Source: Brachynemurus nebulosus
Lineage: Eukaryota > Arthropoda > Insecta > Neuroptera > Myrmeleontidae
Direction: 5' to 3'
Length of the DNA: 64,000 bases
Assembly (NCBI GenBank): GCA_035578155.1
Contig: JAPWDM010000003.1
Coordinates: forward strand, 69,556,142 to 69,620,141
Shown here: positions 1 to 9,550 of the stretch, one piece after another
How positions within the stretch are numbered: position 1 is the stretch's first letter
How the letters are laid out: every line of letters begins with the position of its first letter
Program-made: the position numbers and the translations under genes
The notes under the pieces: generated by a model
Database searches by the model: none
What the model was told of the DNA's origin: nothing
Seen by the model: the letters and a program-made list of their open reading frames with translations, nothing else

Positions 1-361
1 TGCCGGTGTGTGTACTAAAATTGTACCGAAAAATAGTTCCTTGAAGAAATCGGCTGCAGACACATGTTTCAAAAAAAACGCTTACAGCCCCCGCTCCTAT
101 TTTAGTCAACCGACCTTGGTTTTGAGAATAATACAATCAAATCCTTAACGTTATCTCAAACATGACTAACCATTTTTTTAATTTATCTAACAGTTAAATC
201 CATTTTCTTTCCAAATTAATTATCCCCGTCTCTACACGTATTGCATAAATTGTTGTTTGATTAAAACTCGTCTCAAAAAACAGAGACAAACGTATGTAAA
301 ACAATATTAATGATCATCATTATCCTTTTTTTTCCATATATGAATGGTTGGCGTTCATCAG
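1..361. other. Left edge, intron of the Ig/FnIII gene
   Basis: No coding exon is visible. The stretch is AT-rich and ends in a T-rich tract followed by the CAG acceptor that I use to open the first visible exon at 362. It is most likely intron of the adhesion gene that begins left of the window. Confidence 0.5.
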
Positions 362-512
362 AATGGTTTTTTGCCAACGGGCGAACAATCGATCGGTGGA
401 TTTACGTTAACTTTAACGAACGTGGAACGTAAAGATGCCGGCATTTATCAATGTATTGCGTCAAATGGTGTCGGTCAACCGGCAATGGCCAATGTCCAGT
501 TGCACGTGCTAT
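362..512 (+). CDS. Ig/FnIII gene, first visible exon
   Basis: Opens after CAG at 359-361 and ends before GTAAGT at 513. It encodes the end of an Ig domain, with the F-strand cysteine and the G-strand. It leaves one base of a split codon that is completed at 2628. The acceptor choice is less certain than the donor. Confidence 0.7.
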
Positions 513-3510
513 GTAAGTATCCCTATGCTCTTTCTAAGTACAATTACAGCTACATATTTTATCAATGGTATTGATATAGTATACGATTTACCAACGTGTT
601 GTCTCAGAAATTCTAGCTTACATACAAATTAACTTCCTCAAAAAAATTCTACTGAAAGAAAAATTCAATATTTTATTTATTTGTAAATTTTACTATTTAC
701 TGGTTTTAATATTGTATTTTCAACCAAACCAATAAAAAATTACGAAATATTTGAAACAAATGCATCCATTTAATATTTCAAGCAATTTGTTATAGGTTTT
801 GTACGCTTCTGCAACTAAAATTCGTCTATTTGAAAATAAAATTAAACTTTTTGTGAATTAAAATTAGATTTAACCTTTTACAAACCGAATTCAACGTTTC
901 ACTATTCAAATTAATTTTTTTACCTCAAAAACCGTAAATAAAATAATAGAATGATAAAATCGGAAGCCAATTGTTGGTTTTCGAAGTCGACTACTCAAAA
1001 AAAAAACTTCTCTCCTACCAGACACAATATTTCTAACAAGGAAAGGGCAAGAAGTCGAAAATTCAAAAAAATCTGAAATTTTGTCAGTATATAGAGGGTG
1101 GCTACCTAATAACATAAAAAATATCAGTCGCTGCTAAAAAAACATTTTTAAGGGGTGAACCACCCCCTCAAAGTTGGAACACAAAAATGTAAAAATCAAT
1201 GCAATTTTGTTTATACGTACCTTAGAAAGTTCTACTAACAAATATAACATTATTTTTTGCATTTACGCATTTTTAAGGGTTGAAACCACCCCTCAATTGT
1301 GTATATAAAAATTTAAAAATTGATGATATTTTGTTTATATATACTATACAGAGCTCTAATGATAAATATAACATTATTTTTTGCATCTATAAAATTTTAG
1401 GGATTGAAACTACTGTTTTTTAGGTGCGCACTTGAAGGGGTGGTTTGAGAATTTGTGGATGCAAAAAATAATATTATATTTATTACTAGAGCTCTATATA
1501 CATAGTAGGTATATATAAACAAAATATTATCAATTTTTAAATTTTTAAGTACACAGTTGACGGGTGGTTTCAACCCTTAAAAATGTGCGCAGGCAAAAAA
1601 TAATGTTATATTTGTGACTAAAACTTTTTAAGGTACGTATAAACAAAATTTCATCGATTTTTAAATTTTTGAGTTCCAACTTTGAGGGGATGTTTCACCT
1701 CTTAAAAACGTTTTTTAGCATCAACTAATATTTTTTGCATCAGCTATTTTTTATGTTATTAGGTAGCCACTCACTATATAATATTTTTAGCATCAACTAT
1801 TTTTTATGTTATTAGGTAGCCACTCTCTACATACTGACAAAGTTGTAGATTTTTTTGAATTTTCGACTTCTTGCCCTTTCCTTATAAGAGGAATTCTGTC
1901 ATTCTGATAGCAAAAATTAAAAGTTTACACTCAAATTTTTCAATCTTTAAAAAGTATAAATAAAATGACAGAACAATCAAAGTGGAACCGATTTATAGGT
2001 TTTCGAAGTTGTACTTTTCATTTCTACCAAAATTACACACGTAGGGCCACTAAAAAAAGGCTTCTATCGAATCAGTCATACCTCCAAAACAAATTTCGTC
2101 GTTTTCATAGCAAAAACGAAAAGTTTATATCCAGATTACTTTAATTCAAGCGATCACCCAATTTCAAATCACTTCAATAAAGCTTGAAAAAAAAGAGTTT
2201 TTCTTTTTTAATTTGATGACGTCATTAGTTTACTAAAAATTTTCAACACCCAAAAGACCGTAAATGAGATGACAGAATGATAAAATGGGAAATCGTCTTT
2301 GTTTAGATGAATACGATCAACTTCGGGACGCTGAATTTTTTTTTAAGCACAATTATTATTAATTTGTGCCGTTGTCAATGTTGTGATATATTTCAACAAG
2401 TCAGTAAATCGCGTACTATAGCAGCACCACAGATTTTTATACGTAAAAAACAGATTAACCATTTTACGTTTTTTAATTTAACGAGAAATTCAATTTACTT
2501 TTTTTACTTCAGACAATTTCTAACCAACGCAATTAATCTGTTTTTTACAGTAGTGTACATAAATATGTTCAATATTACAGTAACGTAAAAGAATATATAT
2601 ATACATATTTTGGAATTTTTCTTACAGTCCCACCAGAAGTTGTAACGGATCGAACATGGTCACACACAGCCGAAGGTGTTGAAGCGCAATTAAGTTGTAT
2701 CGTTCATGCAGATCCACCAGCAGAAGTAACAAAACCAGACTCTAGTAAAGAAACAGATTTTTTAAATAAAATCTCCATTTGCAGGTTCAGTGGTACCAAG
2801 ACTCATTCCATCTTGAACCTACGGATCGACGCACAATGGAAACCCGTGGAAACACGCACACGCTAATTATACGTCAAATACAAACGTCCGATTTTGGAAA
2901 CTACAGTTGTTTAGTCGAAAATTCTCTGGGTCGCACCAAAAAATATATTGAATTAACTGGAAAACCAGGACCAATACATTTTCTAAGTTCACAGTACTCA
3001 AAATGGCCGAATTCTTATAACGTAACATGGCGTGTTGATTCACTGCTACCACTGCAAGAAGTGCGACTGCTGTATCGAAAGTTACAGGTAAATTTTTCCG
3101 GCAAACACGAAAATTTTCAAAAAAACCATTAACAATAATTTTCAATTTTTGCTTAGGTTAATGAAACGTACCAGCAACCGGGCAAATGGCACGATATTAT
3201 TCTCACGCCCCACTCTTCAGATCATTTAAGTCACGAGATGTCGTACCATATACGTGATTTAGAGCCGTCGTCCATTTACGAAGTGATGTTGCAGGCGAAG
3301 AATCGTTACGGTTGGAGTGAACTGTCACAACTGCATCAATTTTATACGCGTGGCCTGAACGAAATACCAACGAATGAAATTCGCGATTTAGAATTCACAT
3401 CAAATTCAGTACCAAGATTATTTAATTTATTACCGTTAATTTGTTACATAGCTTTATCAAATATTATATTAAAATTAATAAGCACAACAAAAAATAAATT
3501 ATTTATTTGA
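362..3510 (+). CDS. Ig plus fibronectin-III cell-adhesion protein, 3' part (klingon/wrapper-like)
   Basis: Visible exons are 362-512, 2628-2725, 2785-3087 and 3157-3510; all three junctions are GT-AG and the reading frame is continuous across them. The first exon ends one Ig domain (DAGIYQCIASNGVG, the classical D-x-G-x-Y-x-C F-strand). The second starts the next domain (EAQLSCIVHADPPAEV). The third gives its QWYQD C-strand and the second cysteine in DFGNYSCLVENSLG. A fibronectin-III domain follows (NVTWRVD, then LEPSSIYEVMLQAKNRYGWS). The C-terminus is a hydrophobic stretch (LFNLLPLICYIALSNIIL) with a short basic tail, which suggests GPI attachment or a membrane anchor. Insect proteins with serial Ig domains, one FnIII and a GPI anchor include Klingon and Wrapper, which act on neuron and glia surfaces. 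The exact orthologue is undecided because the N-terminus is missing. Confidence 0.8.
513..2627. other. 2.1-kb intron of the Ig/FnIII gene, repeat-filled
   Basis: No coding sequence is seen. Most of it is a large inverted repeat (see 1013-1900) and related AT-rich repeat sequence. Phrases from 1890-2230 recur in diverged form around 3895-4190. Confidence 0.6.
1013..1900. repeat. Fold-back (inverted repeat) element, about 0.9 kb
   Basis: The left arm runs from about 1013 to 1410 and the right arm from about 1430 to 1900, meeting at a short centre. Matching pieces in mirrored order include GGAAAGGGCAAGAAGTCG with CGACTTCTTGCCCTTTCC, GTGGCTACCTAATAACAT with ATGTTATTAGGTAGCCAC, and repeated blocks around ATAACATTATTTTTTGCAT. 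Arms are diverged, and part of the right-arm terminus is duplicated near 1725-1830. Confidence 0.75.
2628..2725 (+). CDS. Ig/FnIII gene, exon starting the last Ig domain
   Basis: The acceptor is TTACAG and the donor GTAACA. It encodes PPEVVTDRTW then the B-strand cysteine in LSCIVHADPPAEV. It ends on a codon boundary; the next intron is only 59 nt. Confidence 0.75.
2785..3087 (+). CDS. Ig/FnIII gene, end of Ig domain and start of FnIII
   Basis: 101 codons from TTTGCAG to CAG/GTAAAT. It carries the Ig C-strand tryptophan (VQWYQD), the F-strand cysteine (NYSCLVEN) and the first FnIII strands (YNVTWRVD ... VRLLYRKLQ). Confidence 0.8.
3157..3510 (+). CDS. Ig/FnIII gene, terminal exon
   Basis: Acceptor TTGCTTAG and stop TGA at 3508-3510. 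It completes the FnIII domain (YHIRDLEPSSIYEVML, NRYGWSELS) and encodes a hydrophobic C-terminus ending KLISTTKNKLFI. The preceding intron is 69 nt. Confidence 0.8.
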   Translation, partial: VNETYQQPGKWHDIILTPHSSDHLSHEMSYHIRDLEPSSIYEVMLQAKNRYGWSELSQLHQFYTRGLNEIPTNEIRDLEFTSNSVPRLFNLLPLICYIALSNIILKLISTTKNKLFI

Positions 3511-5280
3511 TAATTTTATTATTTAATTCTTCCCTAAATTCCTTTAACTCCATGTTTTCTTATTATTAACCCCAAATCACTTGATTTTTACGGAATTGAA
3601 AAATTTTTTGTAATAAAAAATTGAATGCGCATTCAAACTGCCTCAGAAATTTATTTGAGAAGAGAATTTTTAAAGTACACAAGATTTACTTCAGAAATGT
3701 CGGAGGAGAATATTAAGAAAATTCATCAAAAGAACCGCAATTATTGTTAAACAATCGAAAAAAACACTCGACATTTTTTTTCAGAAATCTGTTTAGGCAG
3801 TTGCATTTAAAATTCGAGTTATACTGCAAGCTCCATTTATAAATATAGTTTCGAGAAAAACGCGTTTAAAATTTTGAATAAGAATTTTATTCTTGTTTCT
3901 AAAAAGAATTTCGTCATTTGAATAGCAAAAGTAAAATGTTTACACCCATAGATCCCTAATTTAAAAAGTCATACTATTTTAAACCATTTCTATAGAGCTT
4001 GATTTGAAAGAAGAATTTTTTTGATTTGAAAACGTCAAGTTTACTAAAATTTTTCAATAACGAAATTGAAAGTGAATTAAGTTTCCGAAGTCGTTCTTTC
4101 CATTTTTATCAAAATTAAGGCGACAGGCCCACTAGAAAAAGATTTCTGTCGAACTAGTCATGTTTCTAAAGAATTGTCATCGTTTCGATAGTAAAAATTA
4201 ATTTTGATAGATGTTTTTCAATCATTTATTTTACTATGAGTTAGTGGTCGCGTGCGAATAAACTATTAACGAATACATTGAATGCAAAGCATGCGTTCCG
4301 GTTTAGATCTGCCAAATTATAGACACCTCTATATATACGTCAAATCAACTAAAAATACTCTGAAGTCATTGACAAATGAAACAGATTCTAGATACTCTAG
4401 TATAAAAATACAAAAAGGAAAAAAGACAGAAAACTAGGTAGGTCTAATTTTCCTTCATTTGATGACGTCAGACCATTTTAGCGAATTTCCATTCTGGAAA
4501 TTCAGCTATTTAGTTAATATGGCCTATACCCACAATTTGCTTTTAAAATAAAATCGAAAACCATAAAGATCCTATCGGCCATCTAGGAACAGAGCATCAA
4601 ACTTTACTAAATCAACAAAACAGAATACTGTTGATGTAGGAAAATGACGAAACTGCCGCAAGTTGAAATTCCTAGTACAAGATGGCAGCACATAAATATT
4701 TTTGATTTAACAATTTCAACAAAGAACATATATTTAAATTCAATAATGAGATAACTACCAGTTCATACATTTTAAATCTATTTCAAAAAATTTAAAACGC
4801 ATATTCATTAAACTGTGTTTAATCAAATTTTTGGTGACTACAATTGAAGGTAAACACTTAAATTATTATTATTCTCTTTTTTCTTTTCTCGAAAATATGA
4901 CCATAATCAAGAAACTAACTAAAAACTAGAGAAATATGTTTGCTTTTATTTGACTATTGAAATAAAACAACAATTTCGTGAGCATAGAACCGTTTAGAAA
5001 TATAAATTGTTGAATTTTGAAGATTAAAAATGGTTTGCAATTATTTCCCTAGTAACAATACCACTTTTTTAGTTGCAAATATTTCGTGATCTTTATCAAA
5101 AATTTATTTAACGTCATCCCAACATGACAGTTGACTTTTGTTATGTTAATTATTTTTATTGTTTTTTTCTTTTATTATTAAACAACAATCTATTTTAAGT
5201 ATTTAGACTTTTTAAAACATAAACCAACAAGAAAATTTATTAAACTGGTATGATTCATTTCCTTTTGATGAAATACCAAA
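3511..5280. other. Intergenic repeat-derived DNA
   Basis: No open exon is supported. It contains diverged copies of sequences also seen at 1890-2230 and a short perfect-looking hairpin at 4479-4508. The last few hundred bases should hold the promoter of the 5281 gene, but I see no diagnostic motif. Confidence 0.5.
4479..4508. repeat. Solo 30-nt hairpin of a dispersed family
   Basis: The TAGCGAATTTCC arm pairs with GGAAATTCAGCTA across a four-base centre. The same hairpin begins the (TA)n elements at 20738 and 38440 and also stands alone at 28310-28339. Confidence 0.7.
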
Positions 5281-5445
5281 ATGGAATTAAAAGTGCCTCA
5301 AAACACGCCCATTGTTACGCCTCGGTCTTTTAATAACGATTTTGAAAATGAAAATTTTAAAACTTTTACAAATCATGAAGTCAATTTCCCAAATATTCAA
5401 AAGAACAATCAAAATGAAAAACATAACAAATCAAATGGTTTTAAG
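5281..5445 (+). CDS. Unrecognised gene, exon 1
   Basis: 55 codons from ATG to AAG/GTAAGC, in phase 0 with exon 2. The ORF is Asn/Lys rich like the rest of the protein, which supports this start over later in-frame codons. Confidence 0.8.
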
Positions 5446-8400
5446 GTAAGCATTCGTTAGACTCAAACGTACAATCTACAAAAATTAGTTTAAAAACCTT
5501 TTATTTTTTAAGAAAATTCACAATAATGTTTTAAAACCAGAAAAACATTGCATAAAATCTAAAAATAGTAATTACAAAAATGAATTTAAGAACGAAAATA
5601 CCAAGTTTGAAGGAACTCCTAATAAAGTAAGCATAACAAATATTCGACTAGAAACAGTCCCAGAAATAACAACTGTGACTGCTTGTTTCAAAAATAGTTT
5701 TGGAATCAAAATTAGTAAACAAAATATTACATTAAAAGCAAATGAGTTTGAACCAAAGACTAGCAAACGTAGGAAAGTTAGAAATGTTACTCAACAGATT
5801 AATAAAGAACAATTAATGAGTGATAAAAGTAAAACAAAATTTGAATTTGTTACCGAGGAATTGAATCGAATTAAAAATTCAACAAGTAGCCTAACAATTC
5901 CTCTAGCTACCAAAGTCACAAAAATCTCTCAGAACAACTTAAAAAACTTATCTGATTTAATGTTAAATAATAACGCCACAGATGCAGAAAAGCTTTACAA
6001 TAAACAGTATCAGAACAATAGAACATTTGATCCGAATTTCAGCTCTATTAAATTTAATTCTACCCAAGATTTTGATCCAAAAAAGGAAAAGCTACCAAAA
6101 GACCAATTATCTGCGCGTCAGCTCCTTTCATTAACAAGCGACTTATTTACTGAAGAACTGGTAAATGCGAAACTACAGGCTAAACATCGAAAACTGTATA
6201 TGGCAGATCAAACAGACTTTTCTAAAGTGGCGTCCCTGAAAAAAGATAAGCTAAACGAATTAACCAAGAAAGCTAGGAATTTAGTAGCTTCTATTGATGC
6301 CGCTACAGAAAAAATTAATCATTTAGAATTAGATTATTCAGCTTCCTCAAACAAAATAGATAATACCCAAATAGGTTTAAATAAAAGTGCACCAAAAAAC
6401 ACACCTTCGAAAAAATTGGATCTAAAGTTTTCGAAATCAAAATATAATTTTAAATCTGTAGACGATTACGAAACAAATATTACAGAGACAAACAAATCAG
6501 AAGAAACACCAGAAAAAGATCACGAAACCGAAATATTATTCCAAAATAAGGCAATAGTAGAAAACAGGGAGACTACTTTTGATAATAATCGTTTTAAAGA
6601 CTTACAACAATATAGTTGGAAAAAGTCTGATGAGCCACAGAAGTCTCAGTCACAAAATACTACCATCAAAGATGATTACAATAAAGTCCAAGAATGGTTG
6701 CAAAAACTGGAAAATGATTCCAGTTCCACAGATATAAACTTACAAAATTTAGGGGAGACAGAAATGAAGTATGGAAGTATGCTTGAAAGCATAGCTGAGG
6801 AGGATGAAAATTTTGATTATTTTACTTCAGATATGCATAAGGAAAGTTGGCAAGGCAACAAAGAACATTATTTGCTCGAAAACAGATTAATTAATTTAAA
6901 TGAAGTAGAAAAGTACTCTGAGAAGAGTTCAAAAACAGAAGATAAACTCCACTTAAATTGTGATCAATCTAATAATTTATCAGAAAACGATCCCAATGAT
7001 AACCAATCGATTCCAGAAAGTCAACAAAGTAAATATTACGTTCGCCATGACACGATTTACACTTCAAGTGGCCTAATTGTTTCTACATCCTCTCCTGAAA
7101 TATATAACTCAGGGAATATTATACAAGCTGAGGAAAAACCAAATATACCTGAAGAAATAGGAATTAGTCAGGAGTCTTCGAATTCGGATACTATAAAAAA
7201 CAAACACTTTTGTCTCAAGCATAAACAGGAAACCTCTAATGAATTCTGTGAAATCTGCGAATACAATATTCGTGCGGAAGAATCAAAAATGTACACCACT
7301 AATGCTTGCGACAATTTACAAGAATTTTTTACCGAACAAACAGCAAAAATGACCAACATCTCCGACGAAACCTCTGATGAAAGTGAGGATTCCGAAAGCC
7401 TCGACACAGAATCTCCTAGTAAAAACTGTAAATCCACCGGTACAAATTTAAATGAATGTGCTTGTGGTACAGAATTTCAAGAGTCCCTCAGTGTTACACC
7501 TAGAAGTGCTTCAATACTCAAACAAACATTTGGGATTTCCTTATCAGACGCCATTAACTCCCAGAGCACGAAAACATTTGATCAGTTTACGTCATCTGAA
7601 TCACATGTGCAAGAAGAAATCAAAATTCTCGATCAAAACATGTACGAAAGGATTATGTCATCACATTTCTTGCAAAAGGAGTTCAATTTTCATCCAGACC
7701 CTAGTTGTAAGAGCATAAGCAATGAGGACGAGAGCAAAACCCAAATTATTGAAGTACAAGACGACAATTCATCATTATCTATGAGTGACGAGAATGAAAG
7801 AGTCCAAGACAAGAGTGACGACTCATCAGAATTTTCGACAACTGAAATGACTCGTTTAAATAATGCCCGAAGCCCGAGGACAATAAAAAATGATTTAACA
7901 CATCTTATCAAATATGTACAAAACCCAGAACTATCTTATTCGCCCAGAACTCGGAAGCAGCAATTGATCAATTATAAAAATAAATATTCTGAAAATTTAA
8001 ATGAAACGGAATGTCAAAAAATTATGAATGAAAATGAAATTTTGATTAGGGAAAATGAAATGTTACGACGAAAATTATGTGAAGAACAAAATAGGCATCA
8101 AGATCTGAAATTTAAACCCACAAACGAAACAAATTTTGACGCTAACAAATCCTCTGTAATGTCAAGTTTAAATAAACGAAATATTTTACAGTCTCCCCAA
8201 AATAATAAAACTTATGAGTCTAAGAGTAGTTTAAATAAAATAAATGATCGAATTAATAAAATAATTAGTCAAATCGAAAAAAGGGATACCCACTTTTCCA
8301 GCATTTTAGCCAATAATTATACCATACGACCTATGTCTCCAAATAAAATCCAGAAACAACGACCCAAGCCCCTGTTAGGTATTTACAATAAACAATTCGA

Positions 8401-8836
8401 AAATAGAATAGAAATTAATGAAAATACCGAAAAACTATTCGAGACCTTATTCGCGCCAAACAGCGATTCAAAACTTCCAAAATTACCAAGTATATCAAAC
8501 CAAAACAAACTAAAGAAAAATAATCAGGACTATTTTAGACGTTCCGTAGAACTGATAGAAAAAGAAATCAAAAATGTCTACCAATTAAAAGATCAGATAA
8601 GAATTTCTAAATCAGAGCCATTAAAAACTTCGCAAATTTGTTCTTTAAAAAAGTCTCAAAGTGATTCAAAATCGCAAATAAAAAAAGTTAAATTTTCCAT
8701 TAATTTTCCCGAAATAAACAGGCCTTCAAAAACAAGCCTTACTGCTCTGAATAAAGTTACATCTGAAATTCTCCCACGTATTAATGTTACGAAAATAAGT
8801 TTCCCAGAAAAAACGCCTTGGCGACAAAAGTTTTAG
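5281..8836 (+). CDS. Unrecognised 1162-residue Asn/Lys/Ser-rich protein, probably disordered
   Basis: Two exons, 5281-5445 and 5513-8836, are joined by a 67-nt intron (GTAAGC ... TTTTTAAG). The ATG at 5281 begins MELKVPQNTPIVTPRSFNND and the frame runs unbroken to TAG. The GTG at 5675 is only internal. The product is hydrophilic with no signal peptide or membrane segment. Notable parts are a cysteine/histidine cluster C-x2-H-x8-C-x2-C at residues 622-637, which resembles the first half of a B-box zinc site, two SPRT motifs near 841 and 864, a leucine/glutamate coiled-coil stretch near 885-925 (NENEILIRENEMLRRKL), and a basic tail. AATAAA signals follow the stop. I do not recognise a family. 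A cytoskeletal, centrosomal or nuclear scaffold would fit the composition, but that is only a guess. Confidence 0.85.
5513..8836 (+). CDS. Unrecognised gene, exon 2
   Basis: Opens after a TTTTTTAAG acceptor and stays open for more than 3.3 kb in AT-rich DNA, where chance frames of this length are very unlikely. It ends at TAG 8834-8836. Confidence 0.85.
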   Translation, partial: KIHNNVLKPEKHCIKSKNSNYKNEFKNENTKFEGTPNKVSITNIRLETVPEITTVTACFKNSFGIKISKQNITLKANEFEPKTSKRRKVRNVTQQINKEQLMSDKSKTKFEFVTEELNRIKNSTSSLTIPLATKVTKISQNNLKNLSDLMLNNNATDAEKLYNKQYQNNRTFDPNFSSIKFNSTQDFDPKKEKLPKDQLSARQLLSLTSDLFTEELVNAKLQAKHRKLYMADQTDFSKVASLKKDKLNELTKKARNLVASIDAATEKINHLELDYSASSNKIDNTQIGLNKSAPKNTPSKKLDLKFSKSKYNFKSVDDYETNITETNKSEETPEKDHETEILFQNKAIVENRETTFDNNRFKDLQQYSWKKSDEPQKSQSQNTTIKDDYNKVQEWLQKLENDSSSTDINLQNLGETEMKYGSMLESIAEEDENFDYFTSDMHKESWQGNKEHYLLENRLINLNEVEKYSEKSSKTEDKLHLNCDQSNNLSENDPNDNQSIPESQQSKYYVRHDTIYTSSGLIVSTSSPEIYNSGNIIQAEEKPNIPEEIGISQESSNSDTIKNKHFCLKHKQETSNEFCEICEYNIRAEESKMYTTNACDNLQEFFTEQTAKMTNISDETSDESEDSESLDTESPSKNCKSTGTNLNECACGTEFQESLSVTPRSASILKQTFGISLSDAINSQSTKTFDQFTSSESHVQEEIKILDQNMYERIMSSHFLQKEFNFHPDPSCKSISNEDESKTQIIEVQDDNSSLSMSDENERVQDKSDDSSEFSTTEMTRLNNARSPRTIKNDLTHLIKYVQNPELSYSPRTRKQQLINYKNKYSENLNETECQKIMNENEILIRENEMLRRKLCEEQNRHQDLKFKPTNETNFDANKSSVMSSLNKRNILQSPQNNKTYESKSSLNKINDRINKIISQIEKRDTHFSSILANNYTIRPMSPNKIQKQRPKPLLGIYNKQFENRIEINENTEKLFETLFAPNSDSKLPKLPSISNQNKLKKNNQDYFRRSVELIEKEIKNVYQLKDQIRISKSEPLKTSQICSLKKSQSDSKSQIKKVKFSINFPEINRPSKTSLTALNKVTSEILPRINVTKISFPEKTPWRQKF

Positions 8837-8944
8837 AAAACTGCCCAGAAATGATAAGGAATAAAAAAAATAATAAAATAAATACAAAAAATTAAAAATA
8901 TTACAAATTTATTTGAATAAATTTTATATAAAATTCATATGGTA
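8837..8944. terminator. Shared 3' end with convergent poly(A) signals
   Basis: 108 bp separate the stop codons of the plus-strand 5281 gene and minus-strand TSR2. AATAAA lies on the plus strand at about 8859 and again at 8872-8881. TTTATT near 8906, and other A/T-rich hexamers, serve the minus strand. The two transcripts probably overlap at their 3' ends. Confidence 0.6.
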
Positions 8945-9180
8945 CTATTTTCTCTTTTTCCTATTTATTTTCGTCCAACCTTCTTCTTCCTCTTCTTGAG
9001 GCGCATCATTTTCTACTTCCATTTCATTTTCTTCACTATCATCTTCGTGTCTTACACTTCTTGAAACTGGTTTATTAGATGAAACATTCTGAACCGGCAA
9101 TTTATTTAACTCCACTTCAAATTCTTCTATTTTCCTGTCTTTTAGAAGATTCAAAAACCGATAGAGAATTGTAGAAATTT
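8945..9180 (-). CDS. TSR2: TSR2 exon 3
   Basis: The acceptor is TGTACAG. It encodes the end of the core, a Ser/Asp/Glu-rich acidic tail with EEEEEGWTK, and a terminal KKRK, stopping at TAG 8947-8945. Confidence 0.9.
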
Positions 9181-9550
9181 CTGTACATAAAAATTTTTAT
9201 AACTAAAGGTGAAAAAATGATTCATTTTAAGAGCTCTAACCTGTTGGGCTACCATCTTCACAGTACGTGCTAAATTCTTCTTCTAAAATATCCGTTAAGG
9301 CTTCCTCAATTTCTTGAACACTAACATCATTTTGATTACAACAAAAATTTACCATGTAGTCTTCAAATTGTGAGATCATCTAAATTCAAGAGTTCTAAAT
9401 TCAAATTTTAATTCAAAGAGATAATATATTTAATCAAACCTCTTTACTTTGTACACACATCCCATGTTCAACGGCTAATTGTAACGCTGTCCAGTTACTA
9501 AAAATATTATTTACAACACTTTTAAAGTGGTTATGGATATTTAATGCCAT
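8945..9550 (-). CDS. TSR2: TSR2 homologue, pre-rRNA processing and eS26 chaperone
   Basis: Three exons on the minus strand (9550-9440, 9379-9241, 9180-8945) give 161 residues in one frame. Tsr2 proteins escort ribosomal protein eS26 (Rps26) to the 40S subunit and are needed for 20S pre-rRNA processing. The family core is clear: NWTALQLAVEHG near the N-terminus, EIEEALTDILEEEFSTYCED then GSPTEI in the middle, a VELNKL segment, and an acidic run (EEEEEGW) before a basic tail ending RKKRK. The length is close to that of yeast and animal Tsr2. The start is the first ATG of the frame. It converges with the 5281 gene. Confidence 0.9.
9241..9379 (-). CDS. TSR2: TSR2 exon 2
   Basis: The acceptor TTTAG precedes ATGATCTCA and the donor is CAG/GTTAGA. 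It holds the conserved EE-x-L-x-D-x-x-x-EEF and EDGS core and ends with one base of a split codon. Confidence 0.85.
9440..9550 (-). CDS. TSR2: TSR2 exon 1
   Basis: 37 codons from ATG (9550-9548) to GAG/GTTTGA. It encodes MALNIHNHFKSVVNNIFSNW followed by the conserved TALQLAVEHG segment. Confidence 0.85.

Noticed and set aside
5675..5677. GTG as start of the 1053-codon frame
   Set aside because: The frame continues upstream to an acceptor at 5511-5512 and joins an ATG exon at 5281 in phase. A non-ATG start is not needed.
7168..7911. Frames of 73-89 codons inside the 5281-8836 gene
   Set aside because: They are shadows of the long coding exon in other frames.
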